From positions 1 through 64,000 of the forward strand of contig NZ_JALHLE010000021.1 of the NCBI RefSeq assembly GCF_022832385.1: a stretch of DNA of 64,000 nt, written 5' to 3'. Source of the stretch: Novosphingobium album (ex Hu et al. 2023). Lineage in GTDB: Bacteria > Pseudomonadota > Alphaproteobacteria > Sphingomonadales > Sphingomonadaceae. Shown one piece after another: positions 46,176-56,598 of the stretch. A program made the position numbers and the translations under genes. Every line of letters begins with the position of its first letter. Position 1 is the stretch's first letter. The notes beneath the pieces are model-generated. The model was not told the origin of the DNA. It ran no database searches and saw only the letters and a program-made list of their open reading frames with translations.

Positions 46176-47972
46176 ATGACTGATACGCAAAAGCCCAAGC
46201 TGCGCTCGCGCGCCTGGTTCGACAATCCTAACAACATCGACATGACCTCGCTCTATCTGGAGCGGTATCTCAATTTTGGTCTCAGTCTCGAGGAACTGCG
46301 CTCGGGCAAGCCGATCATCGGCATTGCCCAGTCGGGCAGCGACCTTTCGCCCTGCAACCGCCACCACCTCGTGCTGGCCGAGCGAATCCGTGAGGGCATT
46401 CGCGAGGCGGGCGGCATCGCCATCGAATTCCCGGTCCATCCAATTCAGGAAACCGGCAAGCGTCCGACCGCCGGGCTCGACCGCAACCTCTCGTACCTCG
46501 GCCTTGTCGAGGCGCTCTACGGCTATCCGCTCGACGGCGTGGTCCTGACCACGGGCTGCGACAAGACCACGCCAGCCATGATCATGGCTGCTGCGACGGT
46601 GAACATCCCTGCGATCGCATTGTCGGTTGGCCCGATGCTCAATGGCTGGCACAAGGGCGAGCGCACCGGTTCGGGGACGATCGTGTGGAAGGGCCGTGAG
46701 ATGATGGCCAGGGGAGAACTCGACGCCGACGGCTTCGTCAAGCTCGTGGCCTCGTCGGCGCCCTCCACCGGCTACTGCAACACCATGGGCACGGCGACGA
46801 CGATGAACTCGCTGGCCGAGGCGCTGGGCATGATGCTGCCGGGCTCGGCGGCGATCCCCGCGCCGTACCGTGACCGCCAGGAATGCGCCTACCACACCGG
46901 CAAGCGCATCGTGGACATGGTGCATGAGGATCTGAAGCCCTCGGATATCCTGACACTCGATGCCTTCCACAATGCGATCGTCGTCAACGCCGCGATCGGG
47001 GGGTCGACCAATGCGCCGATCCACCTTGCCGCCATCGCACGCCATATCGGTGTCGACTTGCCGCTCAAGGATTGGGAAACTTACGGCCACAGGATACCGC
47101 TGCTGGTGAACCTGCAGCCTGCCGGCGAATACCTCGGCGAGGACTACTACCGTGCTGGCGGCGTGCCGGCGGTGGTGGCCCAACTGATCAAGCAGGGGCT
47201 GATCGTTGAGGGTGCGATGACCGTCAACGGCCAGACCATGGGCGACAACTGCCGCGACGCCACCATCGAGGACGAGCGCGTCATCAAGACGTTCGACCAG
47301 CCTCTGGTCGAAGAAGCGGGCTTCCTTGTGCTGTCAGGCAACTTGTTCGACGCAGCGATCATGAAGACCAGCGTGATCTCGGACGAGTTCCGCCAGCGCT
47401 ATCTTTCAAACCCTGACGATCCGGACGCCTTCGAGGGCCCGGCCGTCGTGTTCGACGGTCCTGAGGACTACCACCACCGCATCGACGATCCGGCGCTGGG
47501 GATCACGCCCGAAACGCTGATGTTCATGCGCGGTGCCGGTCCGATCGGCTATCCCGGTGCGGCAGAAGTCGTGAACATGCGCCCACCGGCCTACCTCATC
47601 ACTGAAGGCGTCACGGCGCTGCCGTGCATCGGCGATGGCCGCCAGTCCGGCACCTCGGGCAGCCCCTCGATCCTCAATGCGAGCCCCGAGGCCGCGGCAA
47701 TGGGCGGTCTGGCACTGCTTGAAACCGGGGACCGTGTGCGCATGGACCTGAAAAAGGGCACCGTGAACGTCCTCGTTTCCGATGAGGAACTGGCCGCACG
47801 CCGGGCTGCGCTGGAAGCGAAGGGCGGTTACGCCTATCCTGCGTCCCAGACGCCCTGGCAGGAAATTCAGCGTTCGGTTGTTGGGCAGATGGACACGGGT
47901 GCCATTCTCGAAGGCGCCGAGAAGTATCAGCGTATCGCCCAGACCATGGGCCTGCCGCGCGACAATCACTGA
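46176..47972 (+). CDS. IlvD/Edd-family sugar-acid dehydratase, probable L-arabonate dehydratase
   Basis: A 598-residue protein from ATG 46176; the length is that of the pentonate/hexonate dehydratase branch. Three cysteines occupy iron-sulfur positions: DLSPCNRHH (C60), [10 protein letters not shown] (C128) and [10 protein letters not shown] (C201), a spacing that matches the [2Fe-2S] L-arabinonate dehydratase type. It converts L-arabonate to L-2-keto-3-deoxyarabonate. D-xylonate or D-fuconate activity is possible in this family; the GH51 and GH43 genes in the locus favour arabonate. Confidence 0.9.
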   Translation: MTDTQKPKLRSRAWFDNPNNIDMTSLYLERYLNFGLSLEELRSGKPIIGIAQSGSDLSPCNRHHLVLAERIREGIREAGGIAIEFPVHPIQETGKRPTAGLDRNLSYLGLVEALYGYPLDGVVLTTGCDKTTPAMIMAAATVNIPAIALSVGPMLNGWHKGERTGSGTIVWKGREMMARGELDADGFVKLVASSAPSTGYCNTMGTATTMNSLAEALGMMLPGSAAIPAPYRDRQECAYHTGKRIVDMVHEDLKPSDILTLDAFHNAIVVNAAIGGSTNAPIHLAAIARHIGVDLPLKDWETYGHRIPLLVNLQPAGEYLGEDYYRAGGVPAVVAQLIKQGLIVEGAMTVNGQTMGDNCRDATIEDERVIKTFDQPLVEEAGFLVLSGNLFDAAIMKTSVISDEFRQRYLSNPDDPDAFEGPAVVFDGPEDYHHRIDDPALGITPETLMFMRGAGPIGYPGAAEVVNMRPPAYLITEGVTALPCIGDGRQSGTSGSPSILNASPEAAAMGGLALLETGDRVRMDLKKGTVNVLVSDEELAARRAALEAKGGYAYPASQTPWQEIQRSVVGQMDTGAILEGAEKYQRIAQTMGLPRDNH

Positions 47973-48003
47973 GCCGGACAGGGCACTGAAGGGAGAGAGC
48001 GTC

Positions 48004-48858
48004 GTGGCCGAATGGCGCAAGATCGAGCGCGACGTGCGCGACATGCTGGGCGAAGGCACGCTCTGGAGCGCGCGGGACAATGCGGTCTATTGGGTCGACA
48101 TCCTGGCCCCCGCGCTCAACCGGCTGTCACTGGCCGATGGCAGCGTGGAGCGGTGGGACATGCCCGAACCGATCGGGTGGGTCGTGGAAAATGCAGCTGG
48201 AGATCTGATCGGTGGTTTTCAGAGCGGTTTTGGGCGGATTTCCGCTGATCGCTGCGCCGTCCATCACATCGCTGTCCTGGAGCCGCATTTTCCGGGCAAC
48301 CGCATGAACGACGGAAAGGCGGACCGCCACGGCGCAATCTGGTGCGGCACGATGGACATGGCCGAGGAAGAAGCCCGTGGTTCGCTCTACCGGCTCGATC
48401 CGGATGGTACCTGGCAGGTGATGGACCGCGACTACATGGTCCCCAACGGCCCCGCGTTCTCCGCCTGTGGGCGCTGGCTCTATCACTCGGATACGGCAAA
48501 GCGCACCGTCTACCGTTTCGCGATCACGGATAAAGGGATTGCGCGGAAGGAGTCCTTCATCCAGTTCGGCGAGGACGATGGCTTCCCCGACGGCATGACC
48601 GTCGATCGCGAAGGCTATCTCTGGGTTGCGCACTGGGACGGCGGACGTATCAGCCGCTACGATCCGGACGGCGAACTGGATCGCGCCATAGACTTGCCGG
48701 CACGCCGTATTACCAACATCACTTTCGCCGGTGAGGCGCTGGATCGCATGTTTGTCACCTCGGCCGCCATAGGTTTGCCGGAGTCCGAATTCGATGGTGC
48801 ATTGTTCGAGGTGGAGAGCGGCGTCACCGGCATGCCGACAGCAATTTATGGCGGTTAG
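48004..48858 (+). CDS. SMP-30/gluconolactonase-family protein, probable L-arabinonolactonase
   Basis: A 284-residue six-bladed propeller protein from GTG 48004, with GGGAGAGAG just before it. The metal-site glutamate in MLGEGTLWSA, the motif NRMNDGKADRHGAIWCGTM and the SDTAKRTVY and DDGFPDGMTVDREGYLWVAHWDG segments are typical. Family members hydrolyse aldonolactones; here the L-arabinono-1,4-lactone formed by the dehydrogenase is the natural substrate. Last gene of the operon, 31 bp after the dehydratase. Confidence 0.92.
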   Translation: MAEWRKIERDVRDMLGEGTLWSARDNAVYWVDILAPALNRLSLADGSVERWDMPEPIGWVVENAAGDLIGGFQSGFGRISADRCAVHHIAVLEPHFPGNRMNDGKADRHGAIWCGTMDMAEEEARGSLYRLDPDGTWQVMDRDYMVPNGPAFSACGRWLYHSDTAKRTVYRFAITDKGIARKESFIQFGEDDGFPDGMTVDREGYLWVAHWDGGRISRYDPDGELDRAIDLPARRITNITFAGEALDRMFVTSAAIGLPESEFDGALFEVESGVTGMPTAIYGG

Positions 48859-49302
48859 ATCCAACCTAGTTACTGCAACCGCGCCGTTATTGAGCAGTCG
48901 TGCGTGCATGGCTCCCGCTACCTGGTGGTCCATGTTGACTGGTAGTGTCAGGTTGCTTCCGGTGCGGCGCGATCTTGTTGTGCCAGCTGTCGGGCCATCA
49001 GCTGGCACTTCCGTGCCACTGACAGACACGGATACGCACAGCTCAGAGGCAAACTGCAGCCGTCAGAAGTCCATCGCAGCAAACCATTGAATTCCGTCTT
49101 TTGTGGCGCAATGGTGTCGTCTGAAAATTGCAGGCTTCCAGACTTCAGTCTTGATGGCCCGCCCCGCAGGACAACGATAAGGGCTGGGCGGCGAGGACGA
49201 GCGCTCATCGTCGCAAGAACTGCGGCCAGCTTTGCCAGACACTCTGGACGAGTCCCTGGCGGCCACATCTAGGCACTTTTCCGTTCGTTTTGTCCGGCGC
49301 GG
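48859..49302. other. Gene-free spacer between the arabinose locus and the chemotaxis cluster
   Basis: About 440 bp between two convergent genes. I find no convincing terminator, RNA or coding frame; the only long frame (minus strand, 48948-49268) has no ribosome binding site and no recognisable motif. Confidence 0.5.
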
Positions 49303-51120
49303 TCACGCCACCTTGGGGATTGCGGTGCTGGTCGAGCCTGCCATTCTGCCAATGGTCGGAGAGATGTTTTCCAGAACGGCCACATCGATGGAACCCGGTA
49401 CCCCTTCGAGATCAGAAGATCTCACATGCCGAAGGAATTGGTCAACCTGCGTTTGCAGAATGATGGCTTGTTGTTCGAGTTCGGTCGAGGAAGTCAGAAC
49501 CTGCGATGCGGCCGCTCCGGTCGTCAATGACGTCTCGCGGACATGCGCGATATTGGATGTCACGTCGTCGGCGCTGCGGGCGGCTAGGTCAATGCTGCGT
49601 GCGAGATCCTGTCCTGCCACCGATTGCTGGTCTACGGCAGCCGCGATCGAAACCGATGTCGCTTCCAGTTCTTCGATGTCCTTGCCGATCGCGTGCAGGG
49701 CCGCGACACTGCAAGCTGTCGATTCCTGAATGTCGCGGATCTGCTGTGCAACTTCCTCGGTGGCTTTGCTGGTCCGGTCGGCGAGTTCCTTGACCTCGGA
49801 TGCGACGACGGCGAACCCACGCCCGGCTTCCCCACCACGGGCGGCTTCAATGGACGCATTGAGTGCCAGCAGGTTGGTCCTGTGCGCGATGGTCGAGATG
49901 AGTTTCACGATTTCGCCGGCCTGCTCGGTGGAAAGCGACAGCGCCAGAATCGTCTCGTCGGCGTCGCCGGCGGTCAGGGTCGCCTTGCGGGCCAGTTCCG
50001 CAGAGGTCGCAGCCTGACGGCTGATCTCGTTGATCGACATGGCAAATTCGTCGCTCGCCGCAGCGGCGGCCGTCACCCCGGTGGAGGCTTCGTTCATCGC
50101 GGCCGAGACTTCGCCGGTCTGCATCGCCGATTGCTCGGCGGCAGATGCCATCGAGGTGGCCGTCAGCTGCAACTGGGTGGATGCCGCCGCGACGCCGCTG
50201 ACGATCTCGCCGATGGTCTGTTCGAACTGATCGGCTAGCTTGAGCAGGGACGCTTTCTGCTGCTCCCGCATTTCCTGCCGCTCGCGCTGTGCCTCCTTCT
50301 CCCGCTCGACATCCGCCTTGGCCGCTTCAACAGTATCCGCACGCATGCGTTCAAGCCGAAGATAGCCGCGCCGGAACACCTCGAGCGAGCGCGCCATGTC
50401 CCCGATCTCGTTGGTGTCGTCGGTTCCGGGAACCACGATGTCGTTGTCCCCATCGGCCAGCTTGAGCATGGCTGCGGTGATATCCTGGAGCGGCCGGGTA
50501 ATCTCGCGACGCGCCAGACCGAGCGCAAGTGCGCCGTTGACTGCCGCTGTCAGGGCGAAAGCGAACATAGCCCATTCGCCCCAAGTGACGATGTCATGGC
50601 TGCTCTTCCGGCTGGTTACGGCATTAGAAAGGAGAACGCTCCGAAGCTCGGCCGCCTTGCGCGAAAGTTCGCCGGCTTGCTCTGCATTGCTCGAAGGCTG
50701 GCTGCCGGAATGCATTCTGGCGGAGAGTTCTGTCAGTCCCTCGTCGAGTTGGTTGAATGCCAACGCGATGCCGGGGGTGGCATCGCCCACACCAAGGCGA
50801 GCTTGATCCAGCTTGTCGTTCGCTCCGTTCAGCAAGGTCTGGACAGAGCCGAACTGCGCGGCATCGCCGTTTCTTCGGGCGGGCTCGATCTGCTGTGCGG
50901 CCGCACCGATGTCGCTTTCGGCCTGGGACACGAGACGGGCTGCGCCGTTCAGTGCGGTATAGGCCTGCGTCGCGCTGTCGATCTTCGAAAGAGCGGCCCA
51001 GCAGGCTATGGAAATTATCACCGAGAGCCCGAGGAATACGCACATCACGATGCGCATCTTCGTGGCAATCGATTGGCGGCTGAACCAATCGCGCTTTCGC
51101 GCAGGCATCATATCCGACAT
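49303..51120 (-). CDS. Methyl-accepting chemotaxis protein
   Basis: A 605-residue receptor from ATG 51120. It has two membrane helices (about 22-44 and 190-210) around a helical periplasmic sensor of about 145 residues. A HAMP domain follows ([20 protein letters not shown]), and then a coiled-coil signalling domain whose tip reads [20 protein letters not shown]. The C-terminal half contains the methylation helices. No ligand can be inferred. It lies 120 bp downstream of cheR on the same strand and is probably the cluster's own receptor. Confidence 0.95.
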   Translation of the reverse strand: MSDMMPARKRDWFSRQSIATKMRIVMCVFLGLSVIISIACWAALSKIDSATQAYTALNGAARLVSQAESDIGAAAQQIEPARRNGDAAQFGSVQTLLNGANDKLDQARLGVGDATPGIALAFNQLDEGLTELSARMHSGSQPSSNAEQAGELSRKAAELRSVLLSNAVTSRKSSHDIVTWGEWAMFAFALTAAVNGALALGLARREITRPLQDITAAMLKLADGDNDIVVPGTDDTNEIGDMARSLEVFRRGYLRLERMRADTVEAAKADVEREKEAQRERQEMREQQKASLLKLADQFEQTIGEIVSGVAAASTQLQLTATSMASAAEQSAMQTGEVSAAMNEASTGVTAAAAASDEFAMSINEISRQAATSAELARKATLTAGDADETILALSLSTEQAGEIVKLISTIAHRTNLLALNASIEAARGGEAGRGFAVVASEVKELADRTSKATEEVAQQIRDIQESTACSVAALHAIGKDIEELEATSVSIAAAVDQQSVAGQDLARSIDLAARSADDVTSNIAHVRETSLTTGAAASQVLTSSTELEQQAIILQTQVDQFLRHVRSSDLEGVPGSIDVAVLENISPTIGRMAGSTSTAIPKVA

Positions 51121-51240
51121 TGAAGAATCCCCCGACCGGCAACCCACCGCCTTTGGTCCGAATTATTTCCGGCACCTTATGCGCGGGCACTTAAGCAAGA
51201 ATTAAACGCCGCGGCGCCTTTCGCTGCCGTGCGGAACGCG

Positions 51241-52107
51241 TCAGCCGGCGGCTCTGCGACTACTGCAGGAGCGCTGCTCAGCGGGTTCAAACGAGGCGTG
51301 CCGGTACAGACCGCGCAAGGTGCGATCAGGGGCGATGCGATCGGTTTGCCCGATGGTGGTCTCGCCTGCTCCCAACATCAGCCATCCATCCGGCGCCAGC
51401 GCCGACGCCACCCGGCCGAAGGCCCGCGTGCGGGTAGCATCATCGAAATAGAGCAGGACATTCCTGCACAGCACGATGTCAAAACTACATGGGTTTGGCA
51501 GCGGGTCGAGCAGGTTGTGCTTTTCGAAGCGCACCATCCGCCGCAACTTTTCGCGAGCACGCCAGCCTTGCGGCGTTTCATCGAACCACTTGACCATCTG
51601 CCCCACGGCAAGGCCGCGCTGAATCTGGAAGGGCGTGTAGCAGGCGGCGCGGGCATTGGCGATCACGGGTTCGGACACATCAGTCCCGAGAATGTTGATC
51701 GTCCAGCCTGACCAACGTGCCTCCTGCTCGGCGAAGAGCATCGCCAGCGACAGTGCCTCCTGCCCGGTCGAACAGCCCACTGACCAGACCGCAAGAGTGC
51801 GCGTCGAGGCGCGTGTGCGGGACAGTTCGGGAAGGACATGGTCCGCCAGCAAATCGAACATCGCACGGTCGCGAAAGAAGTAAGTCTCGTTGTTCAGAAG
51901 GGCTTCCACCAGCCTGTGTGCCTGTGGCGACCGGTGTGAGGAAGCCAGCATGGCGATCAGGTGATCAAGGTCGGGAATGCCGAATTCTCGGGAAAGCCCG
52001 GAGAGGGCAGTTCTGATACGCCAACGGCGGCTGGCGGGAAAATCCTGGCCAGTCTCCGCCCTCAGCAAGTCCGCGAGAATGCGTTTGGATGCTTCGCTTA
52101 CTTGCAC
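51241..52107 (-). CDS. cheR: Chemotaxis protein methyltransferase CheR
   Basis: A 288-residue protein from GTG 52107 (VQVSEASKR), overlapping the cheB end by 10 bp; upstream codons of the frame lie antisense to cheB's protein frame and are not coding. Motifs: the N-terminal helical domain, LLNNETYFFRDRAMFDLL, the SAM-binding VGCSTGQEALSLAML, ILGTDVSEPVIANAR and LCRNVLLYFDDATR. It methylates receptor glutamates using SAM, countered by CheB. Confidence 0.95.
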   Translation of the reverse strand: MQVSEASKRILADLLRAETGQDFPASRRWRIRTALSGLSREFGIPDLDHLIAMLASSHRSPQAHRLVEALLNNETYFFRDRAMFDLLADHVLPELSRTRASTRTLAVWSVGCSTGQEALSLAMLFAEQEARWSGWTINILGTDVSEPVIANARAACYTPFQIQRGLAVGQMVKWFDETPQGWRAREKLRRMVRFEKHNLLDPLPNPCSFDIVLCRNVLLYFDDATRTRAFGRVASALAPDGWLMLGAGETTIGQTDRIAPDRTLRGLYRHASFEPAEQRSCSSRRAAG

Positions 52108-53192
52108 GCGGTCAACCCGATGCTGGCAGCAATACGACTGGCAATGCCATCGGGCGGTAGGATGGCCGAGGCCAGCCCGGCTTCTGCCACGGCACCCGGC
52201 ATTCCCCAGACCGCCGAGCTTTCTTCGTCCTGCGCCAGCATCGCGCCGCCTGCGGCGACGATCCGCGCGGCCCCGTGCACGCCGTCGCGCCCCATGCCTG
52301 ACAGCACGACGCCAAGTGCCCTGCGGCCGATTTCTTCTGCCAGCGATGTGAACATGGGATCCAGCGACGGTGTGCATCCACTTTGCGATGGCGTGCGATC
52401 GAGGCGCACGACGAGCCGCCCGGCGTTGCTTCGGAACCCCAGATGCGCATCACCCGGTGCAATGATGATCCGATCAGGTTCGACTGCCATGCCTTCCCCG
52501 CCCAGCAGTGTCTCGCATCCCGATGCACTGGCAAGTTGCCGGACAAAAGCCGGCATGAAAGCGGAAGGCAGATGTTGCGTGACCAGAATGGGAATACCCA
52601 GTCGCCGTGGCAGGGCCCTGAACAGACTCGTCAGCGCATGAATGCCTCCTGTAGATGCACCGATCGCAAGGGCGCCGACAGGCTGTCTGAGGGCAGGGCG
52701 GGTCCTGGGTATCGCACCGACCGGCGGCGGCAGATCATGCCGGACGTTTCTTACCGGTCCCAGGTCGCGAATCTTTTGAATCAGGATCCTGCGGTAGCTG
52801 TCGCGCGAACTGCGGGCATCGGGCTTGGGCAGCGTATCCGCAGCCCCCAACGAAAGCGCCGCCAGAGTTTGTTCGGCGCCGTCCACTGTAAACGACGAGA
52901 CCACCAGAATGCGCGCGCCGCCGGCCCGTTCGATAATTTGGGGCAGGGCCTCCAGCCCTCCCATGCCCGGCATGTCGAGATCGAGCAGAATGACATCGAC
53001 ACTGCAGTCACGCAGCATTTCGAGGGCATTTTCGGCCGTGCTGGCGGCTGCGGCCACTTCAAGCCCATCGGCACTTTCCACCATGCGCCTGAGCGCCGTG
53101 CGGGCGACCAGCGAGTCGTCGACGATCATCAGCCTGACCGGCAGGACCGGCGGTATTTTTCCAGAGACTTTTCCGGCCGCCGCCCGCACCAT
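52098..53192 (-). CDS. cheB: Chemotaxis response regulator protein-glutamate methylesterase CheB
   Basis: A 364-residue protein with an N-terminal receiver domain (phospho-acceptor D71 in VILLDLDMPG) and a C-terminal methylesterase with the catalytic triad in IGASTGG (Ser), VTQHLPSAFMPAF (His) and GMGRDGVHGA (Asp). It removes methyl groups from, and deamidates, receptors when phosphorylated by CheA. The start may be ATG 53192 or the TTG at 53198, just after the cheY stop. The 10-bp overlap with cheR implies coupling. Confidence 0.95.
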   Translation of the reverse strand: MVRAAAGKVSGKIPPVLPVRLMIVDDSLVARTALRRMVESADGLEVAAAASTAENALEMLRDCSVDVILLDLDMPGMGGLEALPQIIERAGGARILVVSSFTVDGAEQTLAALSLGAADTLPKPDARSSRDSYRRILIQKIRDLGPVRNVRHDLPPPVGAIPRTRPALRQPVGALAIGASTGGIHALTSLFRALPRRLGIPILVTQHLPSAFMPAFVRQLASASGCETLLGGEGMAVEPDRIIIAPGDAHLGFRSNAGRLVVRLDRTPSQSGCTPSLDPMFTSLAEEIGRRALGVVLSGMGRDGVHGAARIVAAGGAMLAQDEESSAVWGMPGAVAEAGLASAILPPDGIASRIAASIGLTACK

Positions 53193-53203
53193 CGCCAAGG
53201 AAC

Positions 53204-53569
53204 TCAGGCAGCGCCGACAAGCTGGAGCTTCATGTGCAGCGTTTCGTGATCGAAAGGCTTCATCACGTATTCGTCGGCCCCGGCCTCGATGGCGGTTCGG
53301 ATATGCTCACTGTCGTTCTCGGTCGTGCAGAAAACCACCTTGGGCTGGCTGGTATGGCCTCCCTGCCGCAGCAGCTTGATGAATTCGAGACCGTCCATGA
53401 TCGGCATGTTCCAGTCGAGGAGGATGAGATCGGGCATCGCCTCTTCGCAGCGATCAATGGCTTCCCGGCCATTCGCAGCTTCTCGCACATCGAAGTCCAG
53501 GGATTCGAGCGAACTGCGCAGAAAATTCCGGATCATTCGCGAATCGTCGACGATCAGACACGTCTTCAT
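53204..53569 (-). CDS. cheY: CheY-type single-domain response regulator
   Basis: A 121-residue receiver from ATG 53569. Acidic pair DD (8-9), phospho-acceptor D52 in LLDWNMPIMDG, T82/T83 in FCTTEND and K104 in YVMKPFD. The pattern DWNMP with FCTTEN is typical of true CheY rather than other stand-alone receivers. Between cheW and cheB on one transcript, it is the best candidate for the flagellar-motor output or phosphate sink. Confidence 0.94.
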   Translation of the reverse strand: MKTCLIVDDSRMIRNFLRSSLESLDFDVREAANGREAIDRCEEAMPDLILLDWNMPIMDGLEFIKLLRQGGHTSQPKVVFCTTENDSEHIRTAIEAGADEYVMKPFDHETLHMKLQLVGAA

Positions 53570-53633
53570 CGGTGCGCCCCCTTCCTCAGGATGCCAGAAT
53601 TCATGGCCTAGGCCTGCAGACGTAACCAACCGC

Positions 53634-54074
53634 TTAAGCCGCGCGCGTTTCAGGAATGCCTTCGATCAATGCGGCGACATCCAGCAGCAGCAGTGGCCCC
53701 TCTTTCGTTTCGACGATCCCGTGCGACATCCCTTCCCAGTTACCGCCATGCCGTGCGCCTGCGGGAGTGGGATCGGACAGGGCCTGCGCAACATCCTCGA
53801 CGTTATCGAGCAGCAGCGCGTACGCGTGCCCATCGTGAACGGCAATGGCGGCCGAAGCTCCGGCCTGCCGCTGGCCCGAATGTCCCAGGCCCAGCGCACA
53901 TTGGCAGTCGATCACGGTCAGAACACGGCTGCGCAGGGTGGAAAGGCCCGCCACGTGGGCGGGGCTGCGCGGCACCGGGGTCAGCAATTCGAGTTCGGCC
54001 ACCGACTCGATATCGTCGACGCGCAAGGCCACTTTCTCGCCGGCAATTTCCACGATGAGAAGCAACGGATTCAT
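53634..54074 (-). CDS. cheW: Chemotaxis coupling protein CheW
   Basis: A 146-residue CheW-like protein with the pattern of a regulatory-type SH3-like double barrel (VALRVDDIESV, GLSTLRSRVLTVIDC and the C-terminal LLLLDVAALI). It connects the receptor to CheA. The start overlaps the cheA stop as ATGA. Length is slightly below that of E. coli CheW (167 residues). Confidence 0.92.
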   Translation of the reverse strand: MNPLLLIVEIAGEKVALRVDDIESVAELELLTPVPRSPAHVAGLSTLRSRVLTVIDCQCALGLGHSGQRQAGASAAIAVHDGHAYALLLDNVEDVAQALSDPTPAGARHGGNWEGMSHGIVETKEGPLLLLDVAALIEGIPETRAA

Positions 54075-56422
54075 TGCCCGCTCCCACCGGTGGAAACGCG
54101 CAGCGCTGACAGCAGCCCGGCGTGATCGTAGCGATAGATGCTGCCAGGCTCGTCCGGTGGCTCGCCAGGTGTCGCACGGAGCCGGATGACCTGCCGTGCA
54201 CCGGCAGGATGAAGTGCATCCGGCATGGAGAGGATCGCGAGATCCATGTCCGCTTCACCGGCCCCGGCAATGCGATACCCTGCCGCCTCAACGATCGGCC
54301 TCACGAAGTTCTGCAGCCAGGGATCGTCTGAGGCCAGATGACAGGCTGGCCGCCTGTCTCTTGCCGGTGCGGACGCGTGGCGGGCAAAAAGCTTGTAGGG
54401 AGAAATGAGCGTCGTTGCCTCTGCGTCGACCAGAAGAACTCCCTCCGTCTCGCTGGCGGCATTGGCTGCGACAAGAGCCGCATCGACATGCCGGACCCCA
54501 AGAGCTTCTCGGATCCCATATCCGATTTCGCGTTGCCCGTCCGTGAGCAGGAACAGCCGCAGCGCATGGTCCGGAAGCAAGCCCCCAGCCGTTCCCGCCA
54601 GAGGCAGGACCCGGTCTCCAATGACCACCAGCGTTAGGTCGTCTTGGATTTCCAGGGCTGCAATTCCGACTTCCTCGAGACGGTCGACGACAGCCATCGG
54701 GATGGCCTTTCGCTTGCCGTCTAGGCCAATGAACAACAGCACGGGCGTCTCGCGTACGGGTGCGGCAGCCTCATCCGTATCGGCCAGCCTGTCGCTGTGC
54801 TCCAGCGCATCCAGTTTCAGACCGCCGGCCTTCGCCAGACCTGCCACTTCGAGGAGGAGAGTCGGATGGCCATCGTCGGTCAGGGTGGTGCCGGCATAGA
54901 GCCCCGTTGCGATGATGGCGGGCGCCGCGGGCTTTACCACCAGTTCCTCATGGTTGTGCAGGCGATCGACGGCCAGCGTGAAGAGCTTTCCGTCGGTGAG
55001 CCGCAGCACGACAAGCGTCCGCTCGTCGCTATCGACGGCGCTTTCCAGATCGAGCAGGTCTGACAGTTCCAGGCCGGGCAAACGGCGGTTCCGGATCTTC
55101 GCCAGCATTGCGCCGCCATGGCGCGTGACTTCCACGGCACGGCTGCCGATTTCCACGATCTCCTCGACCGAGGATCGCGGAATGGCGAAACGCTGGCCAC
55201 CGCTGCTCACGGTCAGTACGGGAATGATCGTCAGGGTCAAAGGCACGCGCAGCGACAACCGGGTGCCCTGACCCGGTGCGCTCATTACCTCCAGCGCCCC
55301 GCCCACCCGTTCGATGTTCGCGCGCACGACGTCCATGCCCACGCCGCGTCCGGAAATGGCGGTAACCGCCTCTGCCGTGGAAATGCCCGGCTCGAAGATC
55401 AGGGCGACCCGCTCGCCGCGGGAAAGGCCCGCCGCCGCAGCAGCATCGATCACGCCGTTGGCGATGGCCTTTTCCACCAGCCGGCCATCGTCGATGCCTC
55501 GTCCGTCGTCCACGATGTCGATCAGGATCTGGTTGCCCGACTGGCGCGCCGATATCGAAAGCAGGCCGGTTTCGCGCTTGCCGCTTGCCCGCCGGTCCTC
55601 CGGCTTCTCGATGCCGTGATCGACCGCATTGCGGATGATGTGGGTCAGCGGGTTGCGAATGATCTCGATCATTTCGCGGTCGAGTTCGACCTCGCTGCCG
55701 TCGACCTCGATCTTCACTTGCTTACCGAGTTCCGCGGACAGGTCGCGGGCAAGCCGGGGTAGCATAGAAAACAGACCTTCGAGCGGCTGCATGCGCGTCT
55801 GCGTCATCGCGTCGCGGACATCGGCGATAATCGACGAGAGGCGCTCGAATGGTTCGTGCAGGACCGCTTCGGCAGAGCTTTCGCGCAGCCTGCGGGCCAG
55901 ATCGTTGCGCGCCAGAACCATGTCCGAGACGCTGCTCATCACCCGGTCGAGCAGTTCGACCGGAAGCCGGATCGAACGCCGCCCCTGCGACGCATCGCGC
56001 GGCTCCGTGCCGTCTGCCGCCTGAAGGGACTGGAGCGTCTGGACCGGCAATTCGGCCTGTGGTTTGAGCGCAACGATAAGGGCGTCATCGCCACCATCAG
56101 GAAGCTCGCCGCCACCTTCGATCGTGTCGACCATGTCTCCGATCCGGTCGACGATCGCCAGCACTGCGCTCACAAGGGCGAAGTCGGGTTTGCGCCGATC
56201 GGCGCGCACATCCGCCAGCACGTCCTCGACAGCGTGGCTCAGGGATTCCAGGCGCGGGAAATCAAAAAAGCCGCAGTTGCCCTTCACCGTGTGGAAAAAG
56301 CGGAAGATTGCATCCAGCCTGGCGCGGTCGCCGGGATCGTCCTCCCAGGCAACCAGCTCTCCGCCCAGCGCTTCGAGCATTTCGCGCGTTTCCGCCAGAA
56401 AATCGGCAAACAGGTCGTCCAT
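54071..56422 (-). CDS. cheA: Chemotaxis histidine kinase CheA with extra C-terminal domains
   Basis: A 783-residue protein from ATG 56422 (MDDLFADFL). Order: Hpt domain (H44 in FRFFHTVKGNCGFF), dimerisation helices (SIRLPVELLDRVMSSVSDMV), HATPase (NAVDHGIE, DDGRGID, GRGVGMDVVR), then the CheW-like P5 domain to about 545. Beyond the usual end there are about 230 more residues: a second CheW-like part (about 555-680) and a final segment (DDPWLQNFVRPIVEAAGY ...) resembling a degenerate receiver without an evident phospho-acceptor. There is no obvious CheY-binding P2 domain. First gene of the minus-strand cluster. Confidence 0.94.
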   Translation of the reverse strand: MDDLFADFLAETREMLEALGGELVAWEDDPGDRARLDAIFRFFHTVKGNCGFFDFPRLESLSHAVEDVLADVRADRRKPDFALVSAVLAIVDRIGDMVDTIEGGGELPDGGDDALIVALKPQAELPVQTLQSLQAADGTEPRDASQGRRSIRLPVELLDRVMSSVSDMVLARNDLARRLRESSAEAVLHEPFERLSSIIADVRDAMTQTRMQPLEGLFSMLPRLARDLSAELGKQVKIEVDGSEVELDREMIEIIRNPLTHIIRNAVDHGIEKPEDRRASGKRETGLLSISARQSGNQILIDIVDDGRGIDDGRLVEKAIANGVIDAAAAAGLSRGERVALIFEPGISTAEAVTAISGRGVGMDVVRANIERVGGALEVMSAPGQGTRLSLRVPLTLTIIPVLTVSSGGQRFAIPRSSVEEIVEIGSRAVEVTRHGGAMLAKIRNRRLPGLELSDLLDLESAVDSDERTLVVLRLTDGKLFTLAVDRLHNHEELVVKPAAPAIIATGLYAGTTLTDDGHPTLLLEVAGLAKAGGLKLDALEHSDRLADTDEAAAPVRETPVLLFIGLDGKRKAIPMAVVDRLEEVGIAALEIQDDLTLVVIGDRVLPLAGTAGGLLPDHALRLFLLTDGQREIGYGIREALGVRHVDAALVAANAASETEGVLLVDAEATTLISPYKLFARHASAPARDRRPACHLASDDPWLQNFVRPIVEAAGYRIAGAGEADMDLAILSMPDALHPAGARQVIRLRATPGEPPDEPGSIYRYDHAGLLSALRVSTGGSGQ

Positions 56423-56598
56423 CCATGCCCCCCGGATCGGCAGGCTTATGAAGGCGAATGTTTTAACCAAGCGTTAGAAGTGTCCGAAGATTGTAAGGCC
56501 ATGGCCGGAAAGGTGAATCGGCGTTGGTGAACGGCGTTTCCATTTCAGCAAGTATTTCACCCTAGCTTGACGCAAGCCGGAGAGGGGGGCGTTTCACA

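Noticed and set aside
45010..48858. Reading the epimerase-dehydratase-lactonase operon as a D-xylose (Weimberg) system
   Set aside because: The enzyme families fit both sugars, but all neighbouring glycoside hydrolases are arabinan/arabinofuranoside types and the dehydratase has the arabinonate-type cysteine spacing; xylose-specific genes are absent.
48948..49268. A minus-strand frame of 106 codons in the spacer after the lactonase gene, considered as a transposase remnant
   Set aside because: No transposase motif, no inverted repeats or target-site duplication, and no ribosome binding site.
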